This document shows positions 9,564 through 17,210 of a DNA stretch of 64,000 nucleotides, one piece after another. Below the pieces are notes generated by a model, which was not told the origin of the DNA, made no database searches, and saw only the letters and a list, made by a program, of their open reading frames with translations. The stretch's first letter is position 1. Each line of letters starts with the position of its first letter. The translations under genes and the position numbers were made by a program. This DNA comes from Flagellimonas oceani (GTDB lineage: Bacteria; Bacteroidota; Bacteroidia; Flavobacteriales; Flavobacteriaceae): assembly GCF_011068285.1 (NCBI RefSeq), contig NZ_CP049616.1, positions 786,501 through 850,500 on the forward strand, given 5' to 3'.

Positions 9564-10259
9564 ATGGAAAAGGTGGTTCATCACTTATCGGAAATCTTTG
9601 ATTGGGATTCGAAACAACCAAAAGAACCAAGAACATTGATTTTAGGTTCTTTTAACCCTTATAACCCAACGGACGAAAACCCAACTGATTTCTATTACAG
9701 TAGATTACCTAAAAGGGGGAGTGGAAACAGATTTTGGACAACCATAGGGAAATTGAAATACAATAACCCTAAATACTTCAGAGAAAACCTTGAAAGGAGA
9801 TTTGAGGAGTTAGTTGAATCAGAATTTATGTTTCTTGATTTGATAAAAAGTATAGTGTTCAAATCAGAGGATGAAATGATTTTGGACCAGTTTCTCAACA
9901 AAAAGGTTTATGGAAATTTTGGGGATAATGATATATGGACAACAAAAACAAAGTATGAATCCATTCCCATCAATATCAAGAGAAACTATAATGAAAAAGT
10001 CTTGGAAACCTTATCCAATTCTAAATCCATAAAGAAGGTTATCAATACTCTTGGTGGTGAAAATGGTAATCTTGAATTCAATAAAAGAGAGAAGGAATGG
10101 TCAGAATTCAAGAATCAATTATTTCAAATTTGTGAGTCAAGAGAAATTGAACTTGTTCTTGAATCGGTTAGTCCATCTCCACAGGGTGGTTCATCTGAAA
10201 AACTAGAGAAATGGGTGAATAATCACATCTTAAAAAAATATGTAGAGACTTTTGGTTAG
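9564..10259 (+). CDS. Uracil-DNA glycosylase superfamily-like protein
   Basis: The N-terminus carries the arrangement LILGSFNP, then FYYSR, then GNRFW. This matches the G-S-x-P, Y-Y and R-F-W pattern of the MUG/UDG-like fold, in which a mismatched or modified base is flipped into a pocket. Near the C-terminus LVLESVSPSP stands where the family has its second motif (SxSP). Start: ATG at 9564; a TTG at 9549 would add five residues. It follows hsdR closely in the same direction and may be part of the restriction operon. Whether it cuts bases, for example modified phage DNA, cannot be told from sequence. Confidence 0.6.
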   Translation: MEKVVHHLSEIFDWDSKQPKEPRTLILGSFNPYNPTDENPTDFYYSRLPKRGSGNRFWTTIGKLKYNNPKYFRENLERRFEELVESEFMFLDLIKSIVFKSEDEMILDQFLNKKVYGNFGDNDIWTTKTKYESIPINIKRNYNEKVLETLSNSKSIKKVINTLGGENGNLEFNKREKEWSEFKNQLFQICESREIELVLESVSPSPQGGSSEKLEKWVNNHILKKYVETFG

Positions 10260-10272
10260 AAATATTGTGAAA

Positions 10273-11154
10273 TTATGTTTTTGGAAGGATATTCACTACA
10301 CCACTTCCTTTAACCTGACCACCTTCGTAATACTCTACATAAGGACCAACCAAATCACCTTTAGAAAAAGTTCCTTTCAATTTTAATTGACCATTTTCAT
10401 AGTAACTTTCAAATGGTCCTTCTCGATTCCCATTTTTGTGAGAACCACTTTCACTCAATTGACCATTTTTTTGGTGATATTTAAAAAATGGTCCATCCTT
10501 TCTACCATCTTTGTAATTAATCAACTCCTCTAGTTTTCCAGTTTCAAAGAACTTTCTGAATTGTCCATCTAGTTGACCCAATTTATAATTACCCGATTCC
10601 ATTGTATTACCATTATAATGATACTTTTCAAATGGTCCGTCCAGTTCTCCCATCTTATAATTACCTTTCTCCAATAATTGACCATTCTCATAATAACTTT
10701 CAAAAGGTCCATCCAACTTACCCTCGATATAATTAGATACAACCTTTAGTGTACCATTTTCAAAATAACCTTTATACAATCCATCTCTATCCCCAAGTTT
10801 ATAACCTCCACTTAACTTTAACTGACCATTGTCATAATAACCCTCAAATGGTCCATCTTTTTCACCTTGTTTGTAATTCCCCTTATACTTCAACTCACCA
10901 TCATCATAATACTTTACAACTGGTCCATCCATAAAACCCTCTTTAAAATTTATTTCAAAAAGAACTTGGTTTTCATCATTTTCGTCAAAAATGATACCTG
11001 TAAAGGGGTCTCCATTTAAAAAAAACTTTTCATTTACTGGGAAACCAGTATTGTCTAATCCAAGATTGGTTTCAGAGATATGAATCCGTTTTCCATTACA
11101 ACTAGAAATAAGAACTGAACCTCCAATTAAGATTAATGTTAAGAGTTTTTTCAT
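10273..11154 (-). CDS. MORN/YwqK-type repeat lipoprotein
   Basis: The protein starts with a lipoprotein signal (MKKLLTLILIGGSVLISSC, lipobox LISSC) and then consists of about ten repeats of roughly 23 residues. The repeat consensus is YYENGQLKLKG-NYK-GELDGPFE. These are MORN-like repeats of the family often annotated as a YwqK-type antitoxin. It should sit on the periplasmic or outer face of a membrane as a lipoprotein. It is convergent with the UDG-like gene. An inverted repeat lies directly before its start (11157-11182). The repeats are diverged enough to be protein-level, not a DNA array. The antitoxin label is inherited from annotation practice; I see no toxin partner. Confidence 0.8.
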   Translation of the reverse strand: MKKLLTLILIGGSVLISSCNGKRIHISETNLGLDNTGFPVNEKFFLNGDPFTGIIFDENDENQVLFEINFKEGFMDGPVVKYYDDGELKYKGNYKQGEKDGPFEGYYDNGQLKLSGGYKLGDRDGLYKGYFENGTLKVVSNYIEGKLDGPFESYYENGQLLEKGNYKMGELDGPFEKYHYNGNTMESGNYKLGQLDGQFRKFFETGKLEELINYKDGRKDGPFFKYHQKNGQLSESGSHKNGNREGPFESYYENGQLKLKGTFSKGDLVGPYVEYYEGGQVKGSGVVNILPKT

Positions 11155-11316
11155 GATTAGGTTGATTTGTTATCAAACCTAAGAATTAGTAAGAATATAC
11201 ATCTAGTTTTTGTTGTCAACTTTAGTTTTTAGTATTTAAAATGGGATAGGTTATCAGTTAGTCCTATTATATGAGAAAAATCAAGTTCTTAAAGATTTGG
11301 TCAGATTAAACAATCT

Positions 11317-11334
11317 TGTCCCATTTTAATTCAC
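11317..11334 (+). repeat. 18-bp direct repeat, copy 1 of cassette-border repeat
   Basis: TGTCCCATTTTAATTCAC is repeated perfectly at 14559-14576. A diverged version lies at 13028-13042, where the following TCC-TTTTAATCTT tail also matches this copy. The three copies bracket the BspA-type gene and the tryptophan-rich repeat gene as if marking cassette borders. Confidence 0.75.
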
Positions 11335-11387
11335 TTCCCTTTTAATCTTGACATTATTTACAACACTACTATCAAAAAGTCATCCTG

Positions 11388-11452
11388 TATATAAAAACCC
11401 ATCCTTTAAGGGTTTTAATAAGGGGGGGAGGGGTACTTTTACGAGAAATTAT
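11388..11452 (+). repeat. Intergenic repeat copy 2 with poly-G tract, upstream of BspA-type gene
   Basis: This is close to the block at 2385-2448. Both have the TATATAAAAA start, a CCTTTAAGG centre, a run of guanines interrupted once (here G7-A-G4) and the same 19-base end. In this copy AAAACCC and GGGTTTT can pair around the centre. The G-run could form a quadruplex or vary in length by slippage; neither can be shown from one sequence. Confidence 0.7.
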
Positions 11453-11534
11453 AAGTATGTTCCCAACAAGGTTAACAAGAAACAGTATATTTAATTGTAA
11501 TCTATTACATTACCCATTTTTATTAAAATTTTGA

Positions 11535-12977
11535 ATGATGTTCAAAGACAAAGTTATAATCATGAATCATTGGATTCGAATTTCAATGTTGGTGTCAACT
11601 CTTTTGGTTTTTAGTTGTTCTAATAATGGGGTTAATGAAGATCCTTCAAGGTTTGATTCTGAACCGGAACCAGAAAATCAAGAAACTAATAACCCCGAAC
11701 CAAATGATTCTAACCAAGGAAATCCAATTTATTTGGATGAAAATGGGGTGACTATTAAATCCTATGATTGGGGTGAGGTTGGTGATACAGGAGATGTTAA
11801 CGGGGTAACCTATACTATTGTTGATGAAACATCTTTAAGGGAAATGGTTGAAAACGGTGATTATTATCCAGTATGTACTACCAAAGTTACGAACATGAGT
11901 GAGTTATTAAGGAATTTGTCAAACAATCTAGATATTAGTTCCTGGGATGTTAGTAACGTAATCGAAATGAGTGGAATGTTTTCATACAATGGTTATATTA
12001 ATTCAGATATTACTTTATGGGATGTAAGTGGTGTTACTGATATGTCACTTATGTTTCAGGGTACAAACTTTGACCAAGATATCAGTTCATGGGATGTTAG
12101 TAATGTTGCTAATATGAATGGTATGTTTAGTTTTTCAAGTTTTAATCAACCAATAGATGATTGGGATGTCAGTGGGGTAATTACTATGATAGGTTTATTC
12201 AATTATTCAAATTTTAATCAACCCATAGGTGATTGGGATGTTAGTGGAGTAGTTGATATGAGACAGATGTTTCGAAATTCTAATTTTAACCAAGATATCA
12301 GTTCATGGGATGTAAGTGGTGTCATTGATATGAGTGAAATGTTTAAGGATTCTCCTTTTAATGGTGAAATAGGTTCTTGGAATGTTGGATTGGTTACAAA
12401 TATGAGTGAAATGTTTAAAGGTTCAGGATTTAACCAAGATATCAGTTCTTGGGATGTTAGTAGTGTGAATGATATGAGTCAGATGTTTCAAGTAACCATA
12501 TTTAACCAACCCATAGGTGATTGGGATGTAAGTAGTGTTACCAATATGGTTGAAATTTTTAATCAATCAAGTTTTGACCAACCCATAGGTAATTGGAATG
12601 TTGGTAATGTTACTGATATGAGAGAAATGTTTGGAGATTCCAATTTTAATCAACCCATAGGTAATTGGGATGTAAGTAATGTTACCAATATGTTGGGTAT
12701 GTTTGGATTCTCTAGTTTTGACCAACCCATAGGTGATTGGGATGTTGGTAATGTTACTGATATGAGTACAATGTTTTCAAACTCAGTTTTCAACCAAGAC
12801 ATAAGTGATTGGGATGTTAGTAATGTTACTGATATGTATGGAATGTTTCAAGACTCAAGTGTATTCAATCAAGATTTAAGTGGTTGGAATGTACAATCTG
12901 TTTCTAATTGTACATATTTTGATTCTAACACTTTACAATGGGAACTTCCTAAACCAAACCTCACAAATTGTTGGTAA
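11535..12977 (+). CDS. BspA-type (DUF285) repeat surface lipoprotein
   Basis: A lipoprotein signal (MLVSTLLVFSC) is followed by an acidic, proline- and asparagine-rich linker. About 13 tandem repeats of roughly 24-26 residues then run to the end, with consensus FNQPIGDWDVSNVTDMSxMFxxSx. This is the DUF285/BspA leucine-rich-like surface repeat, common in proteins that bind host, phage or environmental ligands. A better lipoprotein start may be the internal ATG at 11562 (MNHWIRISML). The final repeat ends in a cysteine-capped tail (NCTYFDS, LTNCW). DNA repeats are imperfect but could support repeat-number change. Confidence 0.88.
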   Translation: MMFKDKVIIMNHWIRISMLVSTLLVFSCSNNGVNEDPSRFDSEPEPENQETNNPEPNDSNQGNPIYLDENGVTIKSYDWGEVGDTGDVNGVTYTIVDETSLREMVENGDYYPVCTTKVTNMSELLRNLSNNLDISSWDVSNVIEMSGMFSYNGYINSDITLWDVSGVTDMSLMFQGTNFDQDISSWDVSNVANMNGMFSFSSFNQPIDDWDVSGVITMIGLFNYSNFNQPIGDWDVSGVVDMRQMFRNSNFNQDISSWDVSGVIDMSEMFKDSPFNGEIGSWNVGLVTNMSEMFKGSGFNQDISSWDVSSVNDMSQMFQVTIFNQPIGDWDVSSVTNMVEIFNQSSFDQPIGNWNVGNVTDMREMFGDSNFNQPIGNWDVSNVTNMLGMFGFSSFDQPIGDWDVGNVTDMSTMFSNSVFNQDISDWDVSNVTDMYGMFQDSSVFNQDLSGWNVQSVSNCTYFDSNTLQWELPKPNLTNCW

Positions 12978-13027
12978 TTTTTCAAAATAGTATTTTCAGC
13001 AATCCATTTAATCGGTAATTTTTTTGT

Positions 13028-13042
13028 TACCATTTAATTCAC
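13028..13042 (+). repeat. Diverged copy of cassette-border repeat
   Basis: TACCATTTAATTCAC matches the 18-bp repeat at 11317 and 14559 with a one-base deletion. The following CTCCTTTTTAATCTTAA matches the bases after copy 1. It leads directly into the stray hsdR 3' end. Confidence 0.6.
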
Positions 13043-13062
13043 CTCCTTTTTAATCTTAATAT

Positions 13063-13130
13063 AAAAGAAAACAAGGAAAGATTGATTCAATTGTTTATCC
13101 CTAAACCTGAATTGTTGAATCAGTTGAGGG
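13063..13130 (+). pseudogene. Stray duplicate of the hsdR 3' end
   Basis: About 68 bases match the last coding bases of hsdR (about 9449-9515) with only a handful of differences. In the shared frame they encode IQLFIPKPELLNQLRD, against IQLFISKPELLNQLRG in the intact gene. There is no upstream hsdR sequence: the match begins abruptly after the border repeat. The apparent reading frame downstream (to 13384) is antisense to the next gene and is not a real gene. This is a recombination scar or the remnant of a second restriction operon. Confidence 0.8.
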
Positions 13131-13145
13131 ATTTAAGGAAGTATT

Positions 13146-14456
13146 TTAAAAATCGAAATCCGGACCCTGTTGGTCTATATCCATGTCCGAATCATAGTTT
13201 GGATACGTACTTATATCATTGTGATCGAAATTTGAATATCCCTGATAATTTTGTTCTTCCAAGAAATCATCATTCCTATTGTTTTCATTTAATTTATCAC
13301 TTCCGTCTATACATGGTAAAAATTTATCGGAATTTGAATTCCTATTGGATTCTAAAAGTTGTTCAATGTCATGTTCTGAAATGAATTCTAAGTATAGAGA
13401 ATAGATTGTCTTGTTTTCAACTAAAGAAGATAAATAATTTGCGAACGGGTAAAGTACATCCTCCCCAAAACATGACCATTTGGAAATATATTTTGAAAAA
13501 AAACTATAAGACCACGGTAACTTTGGATTTCCAGAAAGATTTGACCAAAACCATTTATCCTTGTACTTTTCAATAAGATATTCTGACCAAGGAACCGAAG
13601 TATTTAGAGATAAATTTACCCAATCGAGTTTTTCCTTATATTTTTCAATCATTGAACTCGTCCATATAATTTGGTTGTTATAAGATAATTCACTCCAATC
13701 CCAAAAATCCACAAATTCCTCAATCAGTTCTTCAGTCCAAAGAATATTAGTGTTAGATGAAATTCCATGGGTTGTTAAAACATCATCTTTCATCTTCTGA
13801 ATAGATTCTTTTGTCCATGGGATTTTATTTGTGACGAAGAATCTTGAACCTATATTACCAAACTTCTTTTTGAGTAATTCTTTTGAAAGGAAATTAACTA
13901 ATCGTGGGTTGTTATATAATCCCTGTAAATCCCATTCATCTTCATATTTAAGAAATAATTCATCATCCAACCTTAAGGAGGAATTAAATGAAATATTATC
14001 CCAATAAAAACCTATTCTATTCTCAAATTTGACCAACATATTTTTATTAAAAGGGATACTTTCATTTTGGGATATATTTTCCCAATTCCAGTAATCTTCA
14101 TATTTACCAATAAATGATATGGACCAGGGTAAAGACCTGTTTGATGAAAGTTCATCCCAATTCCAGAAATCTATATATTCATCAATTATTGATTCACTCC
14201 ATGGAATATTAATACTACCTGATAATAACCCTAGTTCCTCCTTCAAATTTTCTAATAGTGAATCCGTGAACGTTATGTTCTTATTTGTACCAAGATAATC
14301 TGATGATAACTTATTAAAATATTCCAAAATGAACTTTTCTGACATAGGATAATATTTAGAAACCATAGTCAGAAGTAAACTTTTATTATTTGAGAAAAGT
14401 TTTTCGAATTCCTCCCTGTATTCTCCACTTTCAATATAAGAGTTGAGATTTTTCAT
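13146..14456 (-). CDS. Tryptophan-rich tandem-repeat protein, unrecognised family
   Basis: This 436-residue protein has no signal peptide. It contains at least ten repeats of about 23-27 residues built as PWSxxxIxKYxDxWxWxxLSxN. Examples are PWSISFIGKYEDYWNWENIS, IWTSSMIEKYKEKLDWVNLS and PWSEYLIEKYKDKWFWSNLS. Each unit looks like two short helices, suggesting a solenoid for binding. The last 70 residues are acidic, low in order and rich in Asn and Asp. I cannot name a family. It sits in what looks like a shuffled cassette between two border repeats and has no obvious operon partner. Confidence 0.75.
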   Translation of the reverse strand: MKNLNSYIESGEYREEFEKLFSNNKSLLLTMVSKYYPMSEKFILEYFNKLSSDYLGTNKNITFTDSLLENLKEELGLLSGSINIPWSESIIDEYIDFWNWDELSSNRSLPWSISFIGKYEDYWNWENISQNESIPFNKNMLVKFENRIGFYWDNISFNSSLRLDDELFLKYEDEWDLQGLYNNPRLVNFLSKELLKKKFGNIGSRFFVTNKIPWTKESIQKMKDDVLTTHGISSNTNILWTEELIEEFVDFWDWSELSYNNQIIWTSSMIEKYKEKLDWVNLSLNTSVPWSEYLIEKYKDKWFWSNLSGNPKLPWSYSFFSKYISKWSCFGEDVLYPFANYLSSLVENKTIYSLYLEFISEHDIEQLLESNRNSNSDKFLPCIDGSDKLNENNRNDDFLEEQNYQGYSNFDHNDISTYPNYDSDMDIDQQGPDFDF

Positions 14457-14558
14457 TGAAAAGTTTTTTGTAAGACAATCAAACTTAAAAATAATTAATT
14501 CTAATCGAGAAGTCTTTGTTTTATTCTAATTCTGAGGAACTAAGTAGTTTGATAATAC

Positions 14559-14576
14559 TGTCCCATTTTAATTCAC
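14559..14576 (+). repeat. 18-bp direct repeat, copy 2 of cassette-border repeat
   Basis: A perfect copy of TGTCCCATTTTAATTCAC as at 11317-11334, in the same orientation. It lies just upstream of the serine recombinase gene. Confidence 0.75.
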
Positions 14577-14676
14577 AATAAAAAATAATACACCCGTTTC
14601 ATCTAATAATAACGTAAATACTTGTAAGTCAGTCATTTGTGTTGTATTTTTATTTTGAGATTAAAAATGTAACACC

Positions 14677-15282
14677 ATGAAGGTCAAATACAACAGAACC
14701 TCAACTCTACAACAAGAAGGTGAAAGATTCAAGTTGGACAAAGAGGAATACGATTTAACCATTTTTGATAAGGGAGTATCGGGTAAGATACCATTTTCCA
14801 AAAGAGAAGGTGGTAGGAAACTCACCCATTTAGTTGAGAACGGTGAGGTCAATGAGGTTGTGGTAGAGGAACTCTCACGTTTGGGTAGAAATACCATCGA
14901 TGTCCTAACCACTCTTAAAACCTTTGAGGATAACGGGGTAAATGTAGTTGTCCGGGGGATGGGTAATCTCCAAAGTAAGGTGAACGGTAAAAAGAACCCT
15001 ATTTGGAACTTGATTACATCCGTTATGAGTTCCCTTTATGAACTGGAGAGGGAAAACATCTTGGAGAGAACCGAGATGGGAAGAAAGGTATATGTGATGA
15101 ACGGTGGTAAGTTGGGTAGGAAGGTTGGTTCGATTGAAACAAGAAAGGATTTTTTGAAGAAGGACAAGACCCAAAAAATAATCTCTCTATTGGAAAAGGG
15201 TAAATCCGTCAGGGATATCAGTAGTAGGTTGAGTGTCTCCACCACAACGGTGGTCAAGGTTCGTAAATATGTTGAGGTATGA
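14677..15282 (+). CDS. Serine recombinase (resolvase/invertase family)
   Basis: The N-terminal catalytic domain shows Arg7 and nucleophile Ser9 in YNRTSTLQQ. ELSRLGRN follows at about 65-72, with the two conserved arginines, and then the long E-helix ERENILERTEMGR. The C-terminus is a resolvase HTH (GKSVRDISSRLSVSTTTVVKVRKY). The 201 residues fit a small resolvase or invertase rather than a large serine integrase. It could resolve multimers or invert or exchange the neighbouring repeat-bordered cassettes; that role is inferred. A 46-residue gene overlaps its stop codon. Confidence 0.9.
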   Translation: MKVKYNRTSTLQQEGERFKLDKEEYDLTIFDKGVSGKIPFSKREGGRKLTHLVENGEVNEVVVEELSRLGRNTIDVLTTLKTFEDNGVNVVVRGMGNLQSKVNGKKNPIWNLITSVMSSLYELERENILERTEMGRKVYVMNGGKLGRKVGSIETRKDFLKKDKTQKIISLLEKGKSVRDISSRLSVSTTTVVKVRKYVEV

Positions 15283-15419
15283 AAACTATATCCAAGAAAC
15301 GGAAGAAGGAACTTCGTGAAGAATATGAAAGGATAAATGGGTTGAGGTATGTGAGAGGGTTGAAAAAAGAACCCTCTGTAAGTTGGTTTGAATGGGTTGG
15401 ATATAGGGACAATCAATGA
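15279..15419 (+). CDS. Small basic protein coupled to the serine recombinase
   Basis: This 46-residue frame starts at an ATG overlapping the recombinase stop (ATGA). It encodes a lysine/arginine-rich N-terminus (MKTISKKRKKELREEYER) and an aromatic end (SWFEWVGYRDN). The coupled start and element-A-like codon use suggest a real gene. I do not recognise it. Confidence 0.45.
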   Translation: MKTISKKRKKELREEYERINGLRYVRGLKKEPSVSWFEWVGYRDNQ

Positions 15420-15518
15420 ACCATCTCCAACATATCTTGCAGGGTGGTTATGTACCGATCCCAAACAGAGTATATCAATCTTTCATTCCTTTTCATTTTT
15501 GTACTCACATACTCCCTA

Positions 15519-15559
15519 AAAGGAAAAAACCCCACAATCGATAGTGAGGGACTTTCCTT
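15519..15559. terminator. Possible bidirectional terminator
   Basis: An interrupted inverted repeat (AAAGGAAA / ACTTTCCTT, with inner CCCCAC / GTGAGGG) lies between the rightward recombinase operon and the leftward 15650-17039 genes. There is no long T-run, so this is a weak call. The remaining 15420-15649 shows nothing else. Confidence 0.35.
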
Positions 15560-15649
15560 GTAAACCATAAAATTATTTCAACCCAATTGAGAGGGATGGG
15601 TTCAACCTATTCTCTCCATATACTTTGACTGTAATAATTAAACATCATT

Positions 15650-15790
15650 TTAATCCATTGGAAATTGAGAGAATGTTTCTAACTCTTTCTCTTTAATCTC
15701 ATTCAGTTCCTTCTTTATTTCATCTGAAAGAAGTTTTACAACCTTTTGAATTATTTGATTTCTTTTAGATTTTAGGATTAAGTCTCTCAT
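15650..15790 (-). CDS. Small lysine/glutamate-rich protein
   Basis: The 46-residue product begins MRDLILKSKRNQIIQKVVKL and continues as a single charged amphipathic helix. The ATG at 15790 lies 26 bases inside the end of the upstream gene. A longer start at 15835 would overlap more. The overlap suggests translational coupling. Function unknown. Confidence 0.4.
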   Translation of the reverse strand: MRDLILKSKRNQIIQKVVKLLSDEIKKELNEIKEKELETFSQFPMD

Positions 15791-17039
15791 AAATTTCCTC
15801 CAATCTTGATTCGGAACTCCACGAAAACTTGTCAAATTCCTCTTTTTCTTTACTCAATTGTTGTTCTGTAATATCAGGATTAAAATAGAGTATATCGGTC
15901 TTTTTGTTCCACCACCATATATCAACGATATCTTGTTTTGTAACATTTTCTTTTAGGTAGTATTTCTTAATCCATAATCCGTTTTCTAATGTTATCCAAT
16001 TTTGTCCTCTCTTTGATAACAATATATCCCTCATTCTCTCTCTGTTTAATGTGTCATATCCGATACATCCATCATTACCTTCTTCTTCAACTATGATTGG
16101 AACAAATATATTTTCGTAAGTTTCTCTACACTCATCCCATGTTATCGGTTCATAATTTTTGAAGAAATCCCAAAATCCATATGGTGAGTAGTTATACATG
16201 AGAGAATCTGTAAAATCATTAGGGTTGTATTGTTTAAGATATTCATCGTACAAATCCTTAATGTGTTTAATAGTTGTAATCTCAACATCATTTGAAAATC
16301 CATCATAGGAATAACCGTTAGATAAACTGAACTCTCCGTTGATTTCATATAGGTGAATTCTCATTTCTCCATAACCACCCAACTTACTCCATTTTGTAAG
16401 TAAACGATAACAATCTTGATATTTCTCAAACACCTCTTTACTAATCTCTTTTTGTTTATTCCATTTATATGATTCATAATCAATGTTTGAATGATCTATC
16501 GTATATGAGAAATCAATCACATATCCTTTATAGAAGATGTAATTAAAGAAATTACTTAACTCCCCTAAACACCGTTGATACCCATCTGTATTGTAGATTA
16601 GTTTTCCGAGTTTGGTGTTTCCATTGATATAGTTGTTATTTCGTGTTGGTTTCTTTCTAATGTTTTTATCCTTACCAACAACCTCAACACAATCCAGAAG
16701 TCCACTTTCTAATTCTATTTTATATTTTTTAGAAAGGTCCCAATCCATTCTTCTTGGATAGTTAGAGTTTATCTCTTGAAGTTTATTTGATAGGGAATCT
16801 TCATCAACCTTAACAAGGATATCTATGTTGTTGTCCATCAGAGTTTGGTATTCCGAACCACCTACTGAAAAGAACATTAGTTTCTTCCCTTGTTCAGTTT
16901 TTTTAATTCCTTTTTTCATGACAGAAGTTCTCAACTTCTTGGATAATCCTTCATTCAAATGATAGATATCACGATTTAAGATGTTTTGAAATTTACTTCG
17001 TGGTTCTCTTGTTCCCACATACAAATTTTGATTTTCCAT
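15765..17039 (-). CDS. Hypothetical protein, 424 aa
   Basis: I do not recognise a family. The protein is soluble, rich in Tyr, Trp, Asn and Lys, with no signal or membrane segment. An early stretch, FFSVGGSEYQTLMDNNIDILVKVDED (about 57-82; shown here only as a landmark by its GGS and IDI residues), is vaguely like the G-S and D-x-D region of nucleotidyltransferases. The acidic residues do not line up well, so I do not call it one. A cluster VDIWWWNKKTD occurs near the C-terminus. It starts at ATG 17039 and is divergent from the next gene, with a G/C hairpin between them. Confidence 0.6.
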   Translation of the reverse strand: MENQNLYVGTREPRSKFQNILNRDIYHLNEGLSKKLRTSVMKKGIKKTEQGKKLMFFSVGGSEYQTLMDNNIDILVKVDEDSLSNKLQEINSNYPRRMDWDLSKKYKIELESGLLDCVEVVGKDKNIRKKPTRNNNYINGNTKLGKLIYNTDGYQRCLGELSNFFNYIFYKGYVIDFSYTIDHSNIDYESYKWNKQKEISKEVFEKYQDCYRLLTKWSKLGGYGEMRIHLYEINGEFSLSNGYSYDGFSNDVEITTIKHIKDLYDEYLKQYNPNDFTDSLMYNYSPYGFWDFFKNYEPITWDECRETYENIFVPIIVEEEGNDGCIGYDTLNRERMRDILLSKRGQNWITLENGLWIKKYYLKENVTKQDIVDIWWWNKKTDILYFNPDITEQQLSKEKEEFDKFSWSSESRLEEIYERLNPKI

Positions 17040-17085
17040 AATACTTTGTTTTAAATTTTAATATTGATTCTCACTTCTTTAACCA

Positions 17086-17104
17086 GGGGGAGAACCTCTC
17101 CCCC
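17086..17104. other. GC-rich hairpin between divergent genes
   Basis: GGGGGAG and CTCCCCC flank a five-base loop in an otherwise AT-rich promoter region between the genes at 17039 (-) and 17211 (+). It could be an operator or part of a leader; there is no T-run on either side. Confidence 0.4.
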
Positions 17105-17210
17105 AATCACAATACTAAAATACGGGATGTGGGTGGGGTGCTAATTAGATGATAAATTGTTTCCCACCCAAATAGATTGGAATCCATATCTTTGTGAAAA
17201 AGGTTTGGGT

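Larger units (their letters stand above)
11155..11534. other. Intergenic region with two repeat blocks
   Basis: No gene is visible. The region holds an inverted repeat at 11157-11182 (TTAGGTTGAT / ATCAAACCTAA). It also holds the 18-bp direct repeat TGTCCCATTTTAATTCAC at 11317-11334, and the second copy of the poly-G repeat block at 11388-11452. It separates the divergent MORN and BspA-type genes, so both promoters should lie here. Confidence 0.7.

Noticed and set aside
10273..12977. Repetitive DNA of the MORN and BspA-type genes as a CRISPR or satellite array
   Set aside because: The repeat periods are multiples of three, in frame and diverged at third positions, so they are protein repeats.
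13082..13384. Open frame of 100 codons on the + strand
   Set aside because: Only its first 16 codons match the hsdR end; the rest is antisense to the tryptophan-rich repeat gene.
15765..17039. Nucleotidyltransferase label for the 424-residue protein
   Set aside because: A GGS followed by IDI is suggestive, but the required acidic pair is not in place and no second motif is visible.
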